A stretch of 64,000 nucleotides of DNA, from the NCBI GenBank assembly GCA_023957235.1, contig JAMLHI010000002.1, positions 263,836 to 327,835 of the forward strand. The letters run 5' to 3'. Numbering within the stretch: position 1 is the first letter of the stretch; every line of letters begins with the position of its first letter. Made by a program: the position numbers and the translations under genes. Source of the stretch: Chitinophagales bacterium. Its GTDB lineage: Bacteria; Bacteroidota; Bacteroidia; Chitinophagales; JADIYW01. The notes below the pieces were generated by a model. It did no database searches. It saw nothing but the letters and a program-made list of their open reading frames with translations, and had not been told where the DNA came from. Shown here piece by piece: positions 16,539 to 26,624 of this stretch.

Positions 16539-17293
16539 TAGATATTCGTCAGAAAATCAGTCAGTTGGTTTTTGTGGATACCGAATCTCCTCAATTGATT
16601 GCTGAAAAAATAATCTCCTCTTGGAAAGCAAATAAATCTGCTTCTATTATTCATTATATGTATTATGCTAGCTACGTACTCATGCATCAAAACAGAGATA
16701 TATTGAGAGATTATTTATTAGCTGATTATATTTTAGTAGATGGAATCGGTATGCAAATTTGTTTTAAAATCATCACTGGGAAAAAAATTGCTAATTTAAA
16801 TGGTACAGATATGTCACCATTGTTTATAGACATATTACATCATTCAAGTGTTCCTATCTGTTTTTATGGTACGACAAAAGAAAATATTCAATCTTGTAAT
16901 CTCAAACTCAATCAACAATATGGCACACAAGTATTGACCTATTTTCAGGACGGTTATTCTCCATTAGACTTAAATAAGATTCCTGAAAATTGTGCATTGT
17001 TTATTGGTATGGGTTCTCCAAGGCAAGAACAATGGGTGACTGAACATCTTGATTGGATAAAAGAAAAGAAAATATTGGTATTTACAGTGGGAGGATATTT
17101 TGATTTTTTGAGTGGATTTTATATTCGCGCTCCTCAATGGGTAAGAACAATCAAGATGGAATGGGCATGGAGAACAATTTTACACCCAAGCAGGCATTAT
17201 CAAAAAAGGTTGAGAGATATGAGTATTATTTTCTTACCCTTTCTACACAAACTTAGGAAATACAAAGATTATATCTTTATCAAAAAACTATAA
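16535..17293 (+). CDS. WecG/TagA/CpsF family glycosyltransferase
   Basis: This GT26-family enzyme is expected to transfer a sugar such as ManNAc(A) to a lipid-linked intermediate at the inner face of the membrane. It has 252 residues. Family landmarks are DYILVDGIGMQICFKII near residue 68, NLNGTDMSPLFID near 90, FYGTTKENIQ, and MGSPRQEQWVTEHLD near 165. The C-terminal part is basic and aromatic, as in enzymes that touch the membrane. It overlaps the sulfotransferase gene by 4 bp. The acceptor is unknown; coupling suggests a sulfated polysaccharide. Confidence 0.9.
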   Translation: MIDIRQKISQLVFVDTESPQLIAEKIISSWKANKSASIIHYMYYASYVLMHQNRDILRDYLLADYILVDGIGMQICFKIITGKKIANLNGTDMSPLFIDILHHSSVPICFYGTTKENIQSCNLKLNQQYGTQVLTYFQDGYSPLDLNKIPENCALFIGMGSPRQEQWVTEHLDWIKEKKILVFTVGGYFDFLSGFYIRAPQWVRTIKMEWAWRTILHPSRHYQKRLRDMSIIFLPFLHKLRKYKDYIFIKKL

Positions 17294-17329
17294 CTCTGAC
17301 TAAAACAGCTCATTGCTCAATTCAGTCAA

Positions 17330-18457
17330 CTATAGCATACCTTTTGTACTAGGCAAGTCTCTACCACTACGTCTTACTGCCATTTTTATAGACTTTGCTA
17401 ATGCTTTGAAAATTGCTTCTATTTTGTGATGTTCATTATCTCCCTCAATTTTGATATTCAAATTGCATGAAGCAGCATCTGAAAACGATTTGAAAAAATG
17501 AAAAAACATCTCAGTAGGCATATCTCCAATTTTTTCACGTTTAAATTCTGCATCCCATACTATCCAAGGGCGGCCTGAAAAATCAATTGCTACCTGAGCT
17601 AATGCATCATCCATAGGTAACAAAAAACCATATCTTTCAATACCTTTCTTATCTCCTAAAGCCTTTCTAAATGCCTCTCCAAGAGCAATAGCAGTATCCT
17701 CAATCGTATGATGTTCATCAATATGCAAATCACCTTTAACCTGTATGGAAATATCACTTCCAGAATGCCTTGCCAACTGATCTAGCATGTGATCAAAAAA
17801 CGCTAATCCCGAATTTATATCTGCCTTGCCACTCCCATCAAGATTAACAATAATATCAATATCTGTTTCCTTAGTTGTACGCTTGACTTTCCCAATACGA
17901 GGAGGGTAATACAAAAAATCATAAATAGCTTTCCAACCTTGTGTTTTCAATACTAATGTATCTTTTAATGCTTCTATATCGAGCAAATCATCATCCACAG
18001 TATCATTACTTCTCCCAATCAATATTCCTTTTGCTCCTAAATTTTTCGCCAATTGAATATCTGTATATCTATCACCAATTACAAAACTTTCAGCCAAATT
18101 ATATCTATCTGAGAAATAAGATGTCAACATAGCCACCCCTGGTTTGCGAGTAGGAAGATTATCTTTAGCAAAAGATTTGTCAATAAAAACAGCACTAAAT
18201 TTCACACCTTCTCCTTCTAAAATCTCCAACATCTTATTTTGAGGCCCCCAAAATGTCTCTTCAGGAAATGAAGCCGTACCTAATCCGTCTTGGTTAGTCA
18301 CCATGACCAGTTCAAAATCCAACTCTCGAGCTATTTTCCCTAAATAAGTGATAGTTTCAGGCAAAAAACTTAATTTCTCATAACTATCAGTTTGCAAATC
18401 ATCCGGTTCGCTTATGATGGTTCCATCTCTATCGATAAACAATACTTTTTGTGACAT
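17330..18457 (-). CDS. hisB: bifunctional histidinol-phosphatase / imidazoleglycerol-phosphate dehydratase
   Basis: This fused enzyme carries two steps of histidine synthesis, 375 residues. The N-terminal HAD-type phosphatase (about 1-165) has the nucleophile motif [10 protein letters not shown] at residue 9 and [19 protein letters not shown] near 125. The C-terminal dehydratase (about 185-375) has the metal-binding [20 protein letters not shown] and the second site [16 protein letters not shown]. It is last of three his genes on the minus strand (hisA, hisF, hisB), but 154 bp separate it from hisF and contain a -7 element, so it may also have its own promoter. Confidence 0.97.
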   Translation of the reverse strand: MSQKVLFIDRDGTIISEPDDLQTDSYEKLSFLPETITYLGKIARELDFELVMVTNQDGLGTASFPEETFWGPQNKMLEILEGEGVKFSAVFIDKSFAKDNLPTRKPGVAMLTSYFSDRYNLAESFVIGDRYTDIQLAKNLGAKGILIGRSNDTVDDDLLDIEALKDTLVLKTQGWKAIYDFLYYPPRIGKVKRTTKETDIDIIVNLDGSGKADINSGLAFFDHMLDQLARHSGSDISIQVKGDLHIDEHHTIEDTAIALGEAFRKALGDKKGIERYGFLLPMDDALAQVAIDFSGRPWIVWDAEFKREKIGDMPTEMFFHFFKSFSDAASCNLNIKIEGDNEHHKIEAIFKALAKSIKMAVRRSGRDLPSTKGML

Positions 18458-18505
18458 AAAATAATTACTTTAAAAGCATAAATAGGTATTCAATAAATTA
18501 TTAAG

Positions 18506-18513
18506 CAAAGGTA
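18506..18513 (-). promoter_or_regulatory. candidate -7 element upstream of hisB
   Basis: Minus-strand TACCTTTG matches TAnnTTTG, 48 bases before the hisB ATG, in the 154-bp gap after hisF. It suggests separate transcription of hisB. Confidence 0.45.
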
Positions 18514-18611
18514 CATTATTACTCAATAGTAACTATATAAACAAACAAGATTCACTTTAATGAATCATACTTCCACCAATCAACACATAAACTGACCCAA
18601 CAAAGAGAGAC

Positions 18612-19367
18612 TTATAATCTAACACTGATACCCTTATCAGACAATACAGCTTTCAATTGAGGGATAGAAACTTCTCCAAAGTGAAAAATACTTGCAGCTA
18701 AAGCAGCATCTGCTTGTGCTATATTAAAGACATCTATAAAATGTTCAATATTACCAGCACCTCCAGAAGCAATAACAGGGATGGAGAGATTTTTTGATAA
18801 TTCTCCTGTAATATCAAGTGCAAAACCACCTTTTGTCCCATCATGATTCATAGAAGTCAAAAGAATTTCACCAGCTCCACGACTTTGAACTTCCTTCGCC
18901 CATGGTACAGTATAAAGATTAGTTTCCTCTCTTCCACCTTTGACATATACCTTCCATCCATCATGATGTTCTTTGGTATCTATAGCCACCACTACAAATT
19001 GACTTCCAAAATTATCCGCCAATTCATTAACTAGATCAGGTCTTTTTACAGCTGCAGAATTAATAGAAACCTTATCAGCACCTGCACTCAATAAGATATC
19101 AGCATCTTGTATGCTACTTATTCCACCTCCTACTGTAAAGGGAATATTAATAGCTTGTGCTATTCTGCGCACAAGTTCAGAAAATGTCTTTCTATTTTCC
19201 ACAGTAGCTGTAATATCTAAAAAAACCAACTCGTCTGCTCCTTGCTCTACATAAGATACTGCAAGCGAAACGGGGTCCCCAGCATCACGCAAATCAACAA
19301 AATTGACCCCTTTAACTGTGCGTCCATCCTTAATATCAAGGCATGGAATAATTCTTTTTGTCAACAT
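18612..19367 (-). CDS. hisF: imidazole glycerol phosphate synthase subunit HisF
   Basis: This is the cyclase subunit that, with HisH, makes imidazole glycerol phosphate and AICAR from PRFAR. It is a 251-residue half-barrel-duplicated TIM barrel. It opens [23 protein letters not shown] with the catalytic aspartate in CLDIKDG, has [10 protein letters not shown] near residue 82, the second catalytic aspartate in the [15 protein letters not shown] segment (about 127-145), and [11 protein letters not shown] near 180. HisH is not in the window. It lies 71 bp after hisA on the same strand. Confidence 0.98.
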   Translation of the reverse strand: MLTKRIIPCLDIKDGRTVKGVNFVDLRDAGDPVSLAVSYVEQGADELVFLDITATVENRKTFSELVRRIAQAINIPFTVGGGISSIQDADILLSAGADKVSINSAAVKRPDLVNELADNFGSQFVVVAIDTKEHHDGWKVYVKGGREETNLYTVPWAKEVQSRGAGEILLTSMNHDGTKGGFALDITGELSKNLSIPVIASGGAGNIEHFIDVFNIAQADAALAASIFHFGEVSIPQLKAVLSDKGISVRL

Positions 19368-19438
19368 TATTTTTAATTATTTAAAGCATTCAAACTAAAA
19401 AATTCTTTTCTTTTTAGAAGTTCACTTTTTAGTTAATA

Positions 19439-20152
19439 TTATAAATTAGCCAATTCAGAAAGAGTAATTCTACCTTCATAAATGGCTTTGCCCACAATGG
19501 CATAAGCACAACCCACTTCTCTCAAATCCTTCAAATCTTGAAGCTGACTGACTCCTCCACTAGCTACTAGTTGGATATCAGGAAATTCCTTAATAATATC
19601 TCTATACAACTCCACAGCAGCTCCTTCCAGCATCCCATCCTTACTGACATCCGTACACATCACTTGACGTATTCCACTTAGATGATACCCTCGAATAAAA
19701 TCAAAAATTGTCACTTCAGAAGTAGCTTCCCAACCATGAATAGCAATATTATGACCGATGACATCTGCTCCAAGAATTATTTTATCATGACCATAATCCA
19801 ATATCCATTGTTGAACTATATTAGGTCTTTTTACGGCCATACTTCCGATAGTCACCTTAACAGCACCTGAATCAAAAGCTCTCTTGACTTGCTCACTGTT
19901 GGACAGTCCACCACTAAAATCAATTTTTAAGTTTGTATGTTTGGCAATATCCTCTAGTACAGCCCAATTCACAACTTCTCTTTTTCGGGCACCGTCTAAA
20001 TCCACCAAATGCAAATGAGTCAATCCCGCATCAACAAATTCTTTGGCAACATGAAGAGGATCAGTGTTATATACTTTAGTAGTATTATAATCTCCTTTGG
20101 TCAGTCTTACACACTGCCCTCCTATTATATCAATTGCTGGAACTATAATCAT
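19439..20152 (-). CDS. hisA: phosphoribosylformimino-5-aminoimidazole carboxamide ribotide isomerase
   Basis: HisA isomerises ProFAR to PRFAR in histidine synthesis. It is a 237-residue TIM barrel with the usual opening IIVPAIDIIGGQCVRLTKGD, HLVDLDGARK near residue 50, FSGGLSNSEQVKRAF, the catalytic-region CTDVSKDGMLEGA near 165, and ASGGVSQLQDLKDL. It is first of the three his genes here. The remaining his genes are elsewhere, so this is a partial cluster. Confidence 0.98.
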   Translation of the reverse strand: MIIVPAIDIIGGQCVRLTKGDYNTTKVYNTDPLHVAKEFVDAGLTHLHLVDLDGARKREVVNWAVLEDIAKHTNLKIDFSGGLSNSEQVKRAFDSGAVKVTIGSMAVKRPNIVQQWILDYGHDKIILGADVIGHNIAIHGWEATSEVTIFDFIRGYHLSGIRQVMCTDVSKDGMLEGAAVELYRDIIKEFPDIQLVASGGVSQLQDLKDLREVGCAYAIVGKAIYEGRITLSELANL

Positions 20153-20367
20153 TCTATTGTTATATTGAAAATCTTAAAGTGCAAATATGCTGATTTTCTA
20201 GCTATCTATTGAACAATTTTAAACAACATTAGTCATCTTTGGAAATAATTCAAATTGTTTTCAATTATCCTTCTGACATACTTGTCAACTAGTGAGACAA
20301 TTTTTCCCATTCGATATCTTTTTACTAATTAATTGGAATTTGGCAAGAAAATAGCTATTTTAATCTT

Positions 20368-21621
20368 ATGCATAAAAACAATTTCATTTGCTTACTCATT
20401 CTAATTTTGGGGAGTGTCCTAACACAAGCTCAGGTATTAGAAAATAAGGTTTTTAATAATGAGATAAAGACTGTACTTCTTTTTCCATCTACTAATGAGA
20501 TTGCGTTACCCATTATTCAACTCAATTCAAACGAACAACTTCTATTTTCATTTGATGACTTAAGTGAAGACAGCAAGACTTATTATTACACAATCATACA
20601 TTGCGAACAAGATTGGACACCTACGCAACAAGAAAAGTATGAGTACATAGATGGTTTTGAGAAAGCTACAATAGATGACTATAATTATAGTTATAATACC
20701 CAAACTCATTATATACACTATCAATTACAGATTCCCAATCTGGACATGAAAATCAAACAATCAGGCAACTATGTTTTAGTGGTTTATGAAGATGATCCTT
20801 CTGAACCATTCATAACAAAAAGATTTAGTGTTAAAGAAGATTTAGTGAGTATCTACCCCAATATTGTATTACCTAAAACCAAAATTAATTACAAAGATTA
20901 TCAAGAACTACAATTTAATATACTCACTAAAGGGATAAATATTCTTAACCCTTATTTAGAAATTAAAGCTTCTATCTTGCAAAATCAAAGATGGGATAAT
21001 GCATATATTGCCATTCCTCCACGATTCATTAGAAATGAAAGTATTGATTATGATTATAATGGAAAAATAGTCTTTGAGGCTGGAAGAGAATTTAGAAAAT
21101 TTGATATCCGTTCAATGCGATTTTTAGGACAAGGAACTAGAGCTATCCAAGGCAACGATATATACTTGCTGCTTGACCCAATTAGAAGAAATGAAAAATA
21201 TTTTATTGAAACCGACCTTAACGGGCAATTTTTTATCGATGTATTAGAATATAATAACAGGAGTATTGAAGCAGATTACGCACAAGTACATTTTAATATG
21301 CCAACAAAGCAAGAATTTCTAAATGGAAAATTATATGTTGCAGGACAATTCAATAATTTTGATGCTAACATAGAAAATCAAATGAAATGGAATCCAACAA
21401 CTGGAATGTATGAAAATAATATTCTTCTAAAACAAGGATATTATGATTATATCTACTATTTTATCAATGATAATGACCACAATAAAACCTACAGTTTAAC
21501 AGAAGGCAACGATTATGAAGCTGAAAACCAATATGATATATTTATATATTATAAAGCATTTGGCGAAAGATATAGTAGAATCATCGGACATCAGAATTTT
21601 AACAGTAAAGAATACAAATAA
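20368..21621 (+). CDS. DUF5103 / type IX secretion plug-like protein
   Basis: This secreted 417-residue protein has a Sec signal (about 1-21, ending LTQAQV). The sequence, with an N-terminal beta-rich domain (YYYTIIHCEQDWTPTQQEKY near residue 75) and a C-terminal beta-sandwich resembling a carbohydrate-binding-like fold (LYVAGQFNNFDANIENQMKW), matches the DUF5103 family. A member of this family was identified as the Plug that seals the giant SprA translocon of the type IX secretion system. That fits this organism, which has T9SS-tailed proteins. It overlaps the yqgE/algH gene by one base (TAATG). Confidence 0.82.
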   Translation: MHKNNFICLLILILGSVLTQAQVLENKVFNNEIKTVLLFPSTNEIALPIIQLNSNEQLLFSFDDLSEDSKTYYYTIIHCEQDWTPTQQEKYEYIDGFEKATIDDYNYSYNTQTHYIHYQLQIPNLDMKIKQSGNYVLVVYEDDPSEPFITKRFSVKEDLVSIYPNIVLPKTKINYKDYQELQFNILTKGINILNPYLEIKASILQNQRWDNAYIAIPPRFIRNESIDYDYNGKIVFEAGREFRKFDIRSMRFLGQGTRAIQGNDIYLLLDPIRRNEKYFIETDLNGQFFIDVLEYNNRSIEADYAQVHFNMPTKQEFLNGKLYVAGQFNNFDANIENQMKWNPTTGMYENNILLKQGYYDYIYYFINDNDHNKTYSLTEGNDYEAENQYDIFIYYKAFGERYSRIIGHQNFNSKEYK

Positions 21622-22172
21622 TGAGCACAATAAAAGTACAAGCAGGAGATTTATTAGTTTCTGAACCATTTATGGATGATCCAAATTTCAAAAGAACAGT
21701 TATTCTTATTACTGAAAATGACGAAACTGGAACTTTAGGATTAGTGCTCAATAAGCCATCGATCTTTCATTTAAGAGAAGTCTTAAATGACTTTCCAAAA
21801 TTTAATTCAAAAGTTTATTTAGGAGGTCCAGTTGGATTGGACAGGATTAATTTTATACATTCCTATCCAGATCTTATCCCTAAAAGTATCCAAATCACCA
21901 ATCAACTATATTGGAATGGTGATTATGATTCATTGAAAAAAAATATAGAAACACAACAAATACTACCCCACAATATTAAATTTTTCATAGGATATAGTGG
22001 ATGGGGCATTGGGCAATTAGAAGAAGAAATAAAAGAAGGAAGTTGGATAGTTTCAAAAGGATATACCAATATTTTGAAATCAAGTGAATACTTATGGAAA
22101 GATGTCCTTGAAAAGATGGGAGGAAAATATAAATTGATAGCCAACTACCCTGAAGATCCAACATTCAACTAA
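21621..22172 (+). CDS. YqgE/AlgH family protein
   Basis: This 183-residue protein has the family signature throughout: GDLLVSEPFMDDPNFKRTVI near the N-terminus, TGTLGLVLNKP, VYLGGPVGLDRINFIHS, and FIGYSGWGIGQLEEEIKEGS. The family is widespread; its name comes from alginate regulation in Pseudomonas, but its molecular function remains unclear. It starts on the last base of the DUF5103 stop codon, so the two are translationally coupled. Confidence 0.93.
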   Translation: MSTIKVQAGDLLVSEPFMDDPNFKRTVILITENDETGTLGLVLNKPSIFHLREVLNDFPKFNSKVYLGGPVGLDRINFIHSYPDLIPKSIQITNQLYWNGDYDSLKKNIETQQILPHNIKFFIGYSGWGIGQLEEEIKEGSWIVSKGYTNILKSSEYLWKDVLEKMGGKYKLIANYPEDPTFN

Positions 22173-22202
22173 AAAAGGAAGAGTCCCTTTCAACCCTTCC
22201 TT
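22171..22202 (-). terminator. terminator between the convergent algH and serA genes
   Basis: A 7-bp stem AAGGAAG/CTTCCTT with a loop of 14 nt. Read on the minus strand it is followed by six T residues, so it mainly serves serA; on the plus strand the T tract is poor. Confidence 0.55.
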
Positions 22203-22224
22203 AAAAATATTTTTATACCTATTT

Positions 22225-23457
22225 CTAGAAAAGAATTCTAGCTTTGATAGTATTATTTACATGTTTTAATGCATTCAGAGCTTCTGCAGTTGCATCACCT
22301 GAAACATCTAATACTACATAACCAATTTGTTCGTTGGTTTTTAAATATTGTCCAACAACATTAATTTGATAGCTAGACAAAATTTGGTTAATCTGAGATA
22401 AAATACCTGGAACATTTTTATGAATATGCAATATTCTTCTAGTATTTGATTGAAGAGGCAAGTTCAATTCAGGAATGGATTTTGAACCAATAGAAGAACC
22501 ATTATCTATATATCCTATCAATTTTACAGCTACTTCAGCACCAATAGTTTCTTGTGCTTCTTGAGTACTTCCTCCAATATGAGGAGAAAGAATGACATTA
22601 TCCAAACCTTGAAGTGGCGAAACAAATTTTTCTCCCTTTGATTTTGGTTCTACAGGAAAAACGTCAACAGCGGCACCTCCTACTTTTCCAGAAACAATAG
22701 CATCTTTAAGAGCATCAATATCTACTACTGTCCCTCTAGATAGATTCTGAAAAATCACTCCATCTTTCATTAAATCAAATTGTTCCTTTTGAATCATCAA
22801 TTTTGTTTGAGGAGTACCAGGCACATGCAATGTCACAATATCAGAGTTAGCAAACAGTTCTTCTAAATTAGCTACCTGTCTGGCATTACCCAAAGGCATT
22901 TTAGGTTCAATATCATAATATAAAACTCTCAATCCCATTGACTCACCCATTACAGACACCTGAGTACCTATATGGCCATATCCAATAATACCGATTGTTT
23001 TCCCTCTCAATTCATAAGATTTTACAGCATCCTTAAGCCACTCACCATTATGAGCCTTTTTACTTTTCTCTGGAATTCTTCTGAGCAACATAATAGAATT
23101 AGCAATAATCAACTCAGCAACCGAACGTGTATTAGAATAGGGAGAATTAAATACGGAGATTCCCAATTCAGTAGCAGTATTCAAATCTATCTGGTTGGTA
23201 CCAATACAAAAAGCACCTATAGCCATCAGTTTTTTGGCTTTTTCAATAACAGGAGTCGTTAATGTTGTTTTGGAACGGAGTCCAATAATATGATAATTTT
23301 CAACACAATCCAACAACTCTTCTTGACTTAATGCTCCTTTGTGAAAGTCAATATTTGTATAACCCCTTTTTTCAAACTCATCAACCGCAGATTGATGAAT
23401 ACCTTCTAATAATAAAATTTTTATTTTATCCTTAGGAAATGATAACTCTTTGTCCAT
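22225..23457 (-). CDS. serA: D-3-phosphoglycerate dehydrogenase
   Basis: SerA oxidises 3-phosphoglycerate with NAD to start serine synthesis. At 410 residues it has the short E. coli-like layout: a substrate-binding domain, a Rossmann NAD domain with GKTIGIIGYGHIGTQVSVMG (about 150-170), catalytic LSRGTVVD (about 240) and HIGGSTQEAQE (about 295), and a C-terminal ACT domain (about 335-410, HIHKNVPGILSQINQIL) that mediates feedback inhibition by serine in this subtype. It is monocistronic, with a terminator between it and the convergent algH. Confidence 0.96.
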   Translation of the reverse strand: MDKELSFPKDKIKILLLEGIHQSAVDEFEKRGYTNIDFHKGALSQEELLDCVENYHIIGLRSKTTLTTPVIEKAKKLMAIGAFCIGTNQIDLNTATELGISVFNSPYSNTRSVAELIIANSIMLLRRIPEKSKKAHNGEWLKDAVKSYELRGKTIGIIGYGHIGTQVSVMGESMGLRVLYYDIEPKMPLGNARQVANLEELFANSDIVTLHVPGTPQTKLMIQKEQFDLMKDGVIFQNLSRGTVVDIDALKDAIVSGKVGGAAVDVFPVEPKSKGEKFVSPLQGLDNVILSPHIGGSTQEAQETIGAEVAVKLIGYIDNGSSIGSKSIPELNLPLQSNTRRILHIHKNVPGILSQINQILSSYQINVVGQYLKTNEQIGYVVLDVSGDATAEALNALKHVNNTIKARILF

Positions 23458-23542
23458 AATTAATAGAATCGAAAATTAAGAAGAATGTCAAAAGATGCCA
23501 ATTTATTTCATCTTATAACGATGAATTTAATTTTTATTTAAT

Positions 23543-23575
23543 CAAAAAAAAAGCGGTATCTAATTGATACCGCTT
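23543..23575 (-). terminator. Rho-independent terminator of the TonB-dependent receptor gene
   Basis: A perfect 10-bp stem AAGCGGTATC/GATACCGCTT with a 5-nt loop is followed on the minus strand by a run of nine T residues, 20 bp after the receptor stop codon. Confidence 0.88.
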
Positions 23576-23594
23576 CAAGTTATCACTAAAAATA

Positions 23595-26500
23595 TTATTT
23601 TTTCCTTTTAGATCCACCTAATGAACTTGCATCATAAGTAACACCTACGAAAACTTGACGACCAATAAAAGGACCACCAATATTTGTTCTATAAGTCTTT
23701 CCAACAAGGTTTGAGCCTCCAATTCTAAACATTGTATTCCATTTTTTCATGTTATATGAAAGAGAAGCATCAACTGTACCGTATTGTTCAACTGTACCAC
23801 TACCAAAGCTACTTACCCAGTAGAATTCACTTTGCCATCTGTAACTGACATCAAATCCAGCATTGGAATTATTTACATTACTATTACCAATTCCAATATT
23901 GACCATATGGCTAGGTGAGTTGAAATCTACACCTTGTTTATCAGCACTTTTATCTGTTGCAAAATCCATATAACTATAATTGGACCTCAACATATATCCT
24001 TTACGCATTTTATAATTTAATCCCAATGCTGTACCCCAAGAAGTAACTTTTTCTTTCACATTATAATATGGTCTAAATACTGAAGGAGTGAGCTGACCAG
24101 ATGACTGAATGAAATCAGAAACACCATAGATTGGATTTCCTTTTTGTGAAGTACCATTTTTTGCAACAACATTCGATTGAGCAATAAAATCTTTATACCA
24201 GTTGAAATATCCATTCCAGTCAATATAAAGGTTTTTAATGATGGCCTTATATCCCACTTCAATATTAGACAATTTCTCAGGCTTAATATAATCCATGTAA
24301 AACTCTTCTAACAACTCTTGGTTAGGTTGACCGCCTAAAACTGAAGCACGGAAATTTGCAAATGATTCTGCAGTATAAGCACCACCTTCATAGATGCCAT
24401 ATCTTTCAGCATTCTTTTTAGAACCACCAATTAGAATCGTTGAAGCTGGAAAATAAATATATTGAGCTTGTGTGTCAGGGTTTCTAAATCCTGTTTGGAA
24501 AGAAGCTCTAATATTGTGTTGACGTTTAGAACCTAAAGTAGCAACTGTGGCTACACGAGGAGAAAACACTCCTTTAAAGTTTTCATTTTTATCATAACGA
24601 ATAGAAGCAGATATTCTTAATCTATCATCAATGAATTTTTTGGTTGCTTGAACGAATGTTCCAAACTCATTAATTTTAATCCTTGAATTTGTGCCAGTAC
24701 CATCTGGGTCTTCATTAAATATTGTTCCATCAGTAAATAAACTATACATTCTGTGATTAGCTCCAACTAAAATACTTACTTTATCTTTCAACAATGAAGT
24801 AAAATCATAAGTTCCTTCAGTATGAAATAATCTTGAATGATCTATAAAAGCAGACCCTCCTAATATTCCTTTTTCAGGATCTGAATGTTGGAATAATGTT
24901 CCTCTAATTGTCTCAATAGCTTGTTGGAACTCAGGAGAACCCCTTTCAGGAAGATTAGCATTCGCACCATTTCTAGCTTCTATATGAGCCACTCTATAAA
25001 TATTAGGATATATTTCAGATAATCTTTGAGGATTTTTTCCTTTAATTCTAGAGCCTACCATCACTGTACCCACAAAATTACCTAAATATTGAGCTGCCCA
25101 TTCGTCAGCTGTGCTACTCATCAATTCATTAGTATAACTACCTAATGCAGTTAAGTTGTATGAGTCACCAGCATTTGTTTGTGTCATATATGAGCGAACC
25201 ATAAAGTTTTTTCCAGTAGCCTCAAGTTTATTAGAGAAGCTAAAGAAATTTCTCAACACATATCTTTCTGTTCCTTGATATACAGAGTTACCTGATCCAA
25301 TTCTGAAAGCATAACTCAGTTCAATATCAGATTTTGGTTTATAATATAATGAAAGCGAACCTTTAGCACTAGTGGCCTTTCTACTATCCAATAATTCTTC
25401 TTCTGTGAAACCAGTCCTTCTGATTTCAATAGTAGGAAGGTATTGGAAATTTTTTTCTACAAAAGCTTTTGCTCTTTCAGCATCAGGAAACAACATTTGA
25501 AAAGTTGAACTACCAGAAACTGCACTAATTAATTTCTCTGCTGTTTCAGGTTTTAATATTTGCAACTGTCCTAATGGCACAGTAGATAAAGCATTTTCAT
25601 CGCCATAGGTATTTACTCCGTTAAATCCAACAGGTCTGTTACCTAAGTGTTCGTCGCCATTTCCATCCACCCATGTATCAGCTGAATACTGCTTTCCAGT
25701 TTCAATATCTGTTTTATAATCATTAGCCAACCAGTCTGTCGCACCAAAATAGCTTCCAGTCACTTTAAAGCCAAATTTTCCAAATACTTTTGCATATCTA
25801 AGATCTGCACCGTACAAAGGATGAACTTCTCCTTTGTTTACAGGCTTTTCAGGACTATTATTATATGAAAAATTATCAGCAGTAGTGACACCGCCTTTTA
25901 CAGAAACCGTCAATCCTTCATAATCAAATGGACTCTTGCTAGACATCAGCATAATTCCATTAAAAGCATTAGGACCATAAAGAGCAGACGCTGCTCCTGG
26001 TACCAATTCTACACTTTTGATATCATTTTCACTAAGTCCAATTAAATTACCCATAGGAAAATTTAATAATGGAGCAGAATTATCAATACCATCTACTAAT
26101 TGTACAAAACGGGTATTTGCAATACCTCCAAATCCTCTAGTATTAATAGCATTAAAAGTCATTGAACCAGATGCAGTTGTTACTCCCTTCAATTTAGTCA
26201 TCTGATCAAAAAAGTCAGGAGAAGCAGAAGCTTTAATTGTTTGCAGATCTAACTTTTCAATAGTAACAGGAGATTCAAGAATCTTTTCCTCTACTCTTGA
26301 TGCAGAAACTACAACTTCATTTAAAATAGAACTTTCATCTTCGAGAACAATCTTTAACCCGCTTTGATTTCCTGAAACTTGTAATTCATTACTTTTATAT
26401 CCAATATAGGATATCACTAAAGTGAAAGGTACCTTTTCATTGATTACTAAAGTAAAGTTGCCCTCATAGTCAGTAATTGTACCCGATGTAGTTCCCTTTA

Positions 26501-26624
26501 AGACTACATTTGCACCAATCAAAGGTTCTTGCGTGTTATCTACTACTGTTCCAGTTACTGTTGTTTGCGCAAATAAGACATTCAAGCTCAATATCGCAAT
26601 AAAAAATAGCAAGGATTTTTTCAT
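23595..26624 (-). CDS. TonB-dependent outer-membrane receptor
   Basis: This is an outer-membrane active transporter of about 1009 residues from the ATG at 26624. That start is chosen because MKKSLLFFIAILSLNVLFAQ is a good signal peptide; the open frame runs 41 codons further back but reads as non-signal hydrophobic sequence. Domains follow in the Bacteroidota order: a carboxypeptidase-regulatory-like beta domain (about 22-105, VTGTVVDNTQEPLIGANVVL), a plug (about 110-240, VELVPGAASALYGPNAFNG) and a C-terminal 22-stranded barrel ending in aromatic-rich strands. No SusD-like partner is adjacent, so the substrate is unknown and a SusCD system is not supported. Confidence 0.93.
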   Translation of the reverse strand: MKKSLLFFIAILSLNVLFAQTTVTGTVVDNTQEPLIGANVVLKGTTSGTITDYEGNFTLVINEKVPFTLVISYIGYKSNELQVSGNQSGLKIVLEDESSILNEVVVSASRVEEKILESPVTIEKLDLQTIKASASPDFFDQMTKLKGVTTASGSMTFNAINTRGFGGIANTRFVQLVDGIDNSAPLLNFPMGNLIGLSENDIKSVELVPGAASALYGPNAFNGIMLMSSKSPFDYEGLTVSVKGGVTTADNFSYNNSPEKPVNKGEVHPLYGADLRYAKVFGKFGFKVTGSYFGATDWLANDYKTDIETGKQYSADTWVDGNGDEHLGNRPVGFNGVNTYGDENALSTVPLGQLQILKPETAEKLISAVSGSSTFQMLFPDAERAKAFVEKNFQYLPTIEIRRTGFTEEELLDSRKATSAKGSLSLYYKPKSDIELSYAFRIGSGNSVYQGTERYVLRNFFSFSNKLEATGKNFMVRSYMTQTNAGDSYNLTALGSYTNELMSSTADEWAAQYLGNFVGTVMVGSRIKGKNPQRLSEIYPNIYRVAHIEARNGANANLPERGSPEFQQAIETIRGTLFQHSDPEKGILGGSAFIDHSRLFHTEGTYDFTSLLKDKVSILVGANHRMYSLFTDGTIFNEDPDGTGTNSRIKINEFGTFVQATKKFIDDRLRISASIRYDKNENFKGVFSPRVATVATLGSKRQHNIRASFQTGFRNPDTQAQYIYFPASTILIGGSKKNAERYGIYEGGAYTAESFANFRASVLGGQPNQELLEEFYMDYIKPEKLSNIEVGYKAIIKNLYIDWNGYFNWYKDFIAQSNVVAKNGTSQKGNPIYGVSDFIQSSGQLTPSVFRPYYNVKEKVTSWGTALGLNYKMRKGYMLRSNYSYMDFATDKSADKQGVDFNSPSHMVNIGIGNSNVNNSNAGFDVSYRWQSEFYWVSSFGSGTVEQYGTVDASLSYNMKKWNTMFRIGGSNLVGKTYRTNIGGPFIGRQVFVGVTYDASSLGGSKRKK

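Noticed and set aside
23595..26624. SusC-like polysaccharide receptor of a PUL
   Set aside because: No SusD-like partner or glycoside hydrolase is adjacent, so only a general TonB-dependent receptor is supported.
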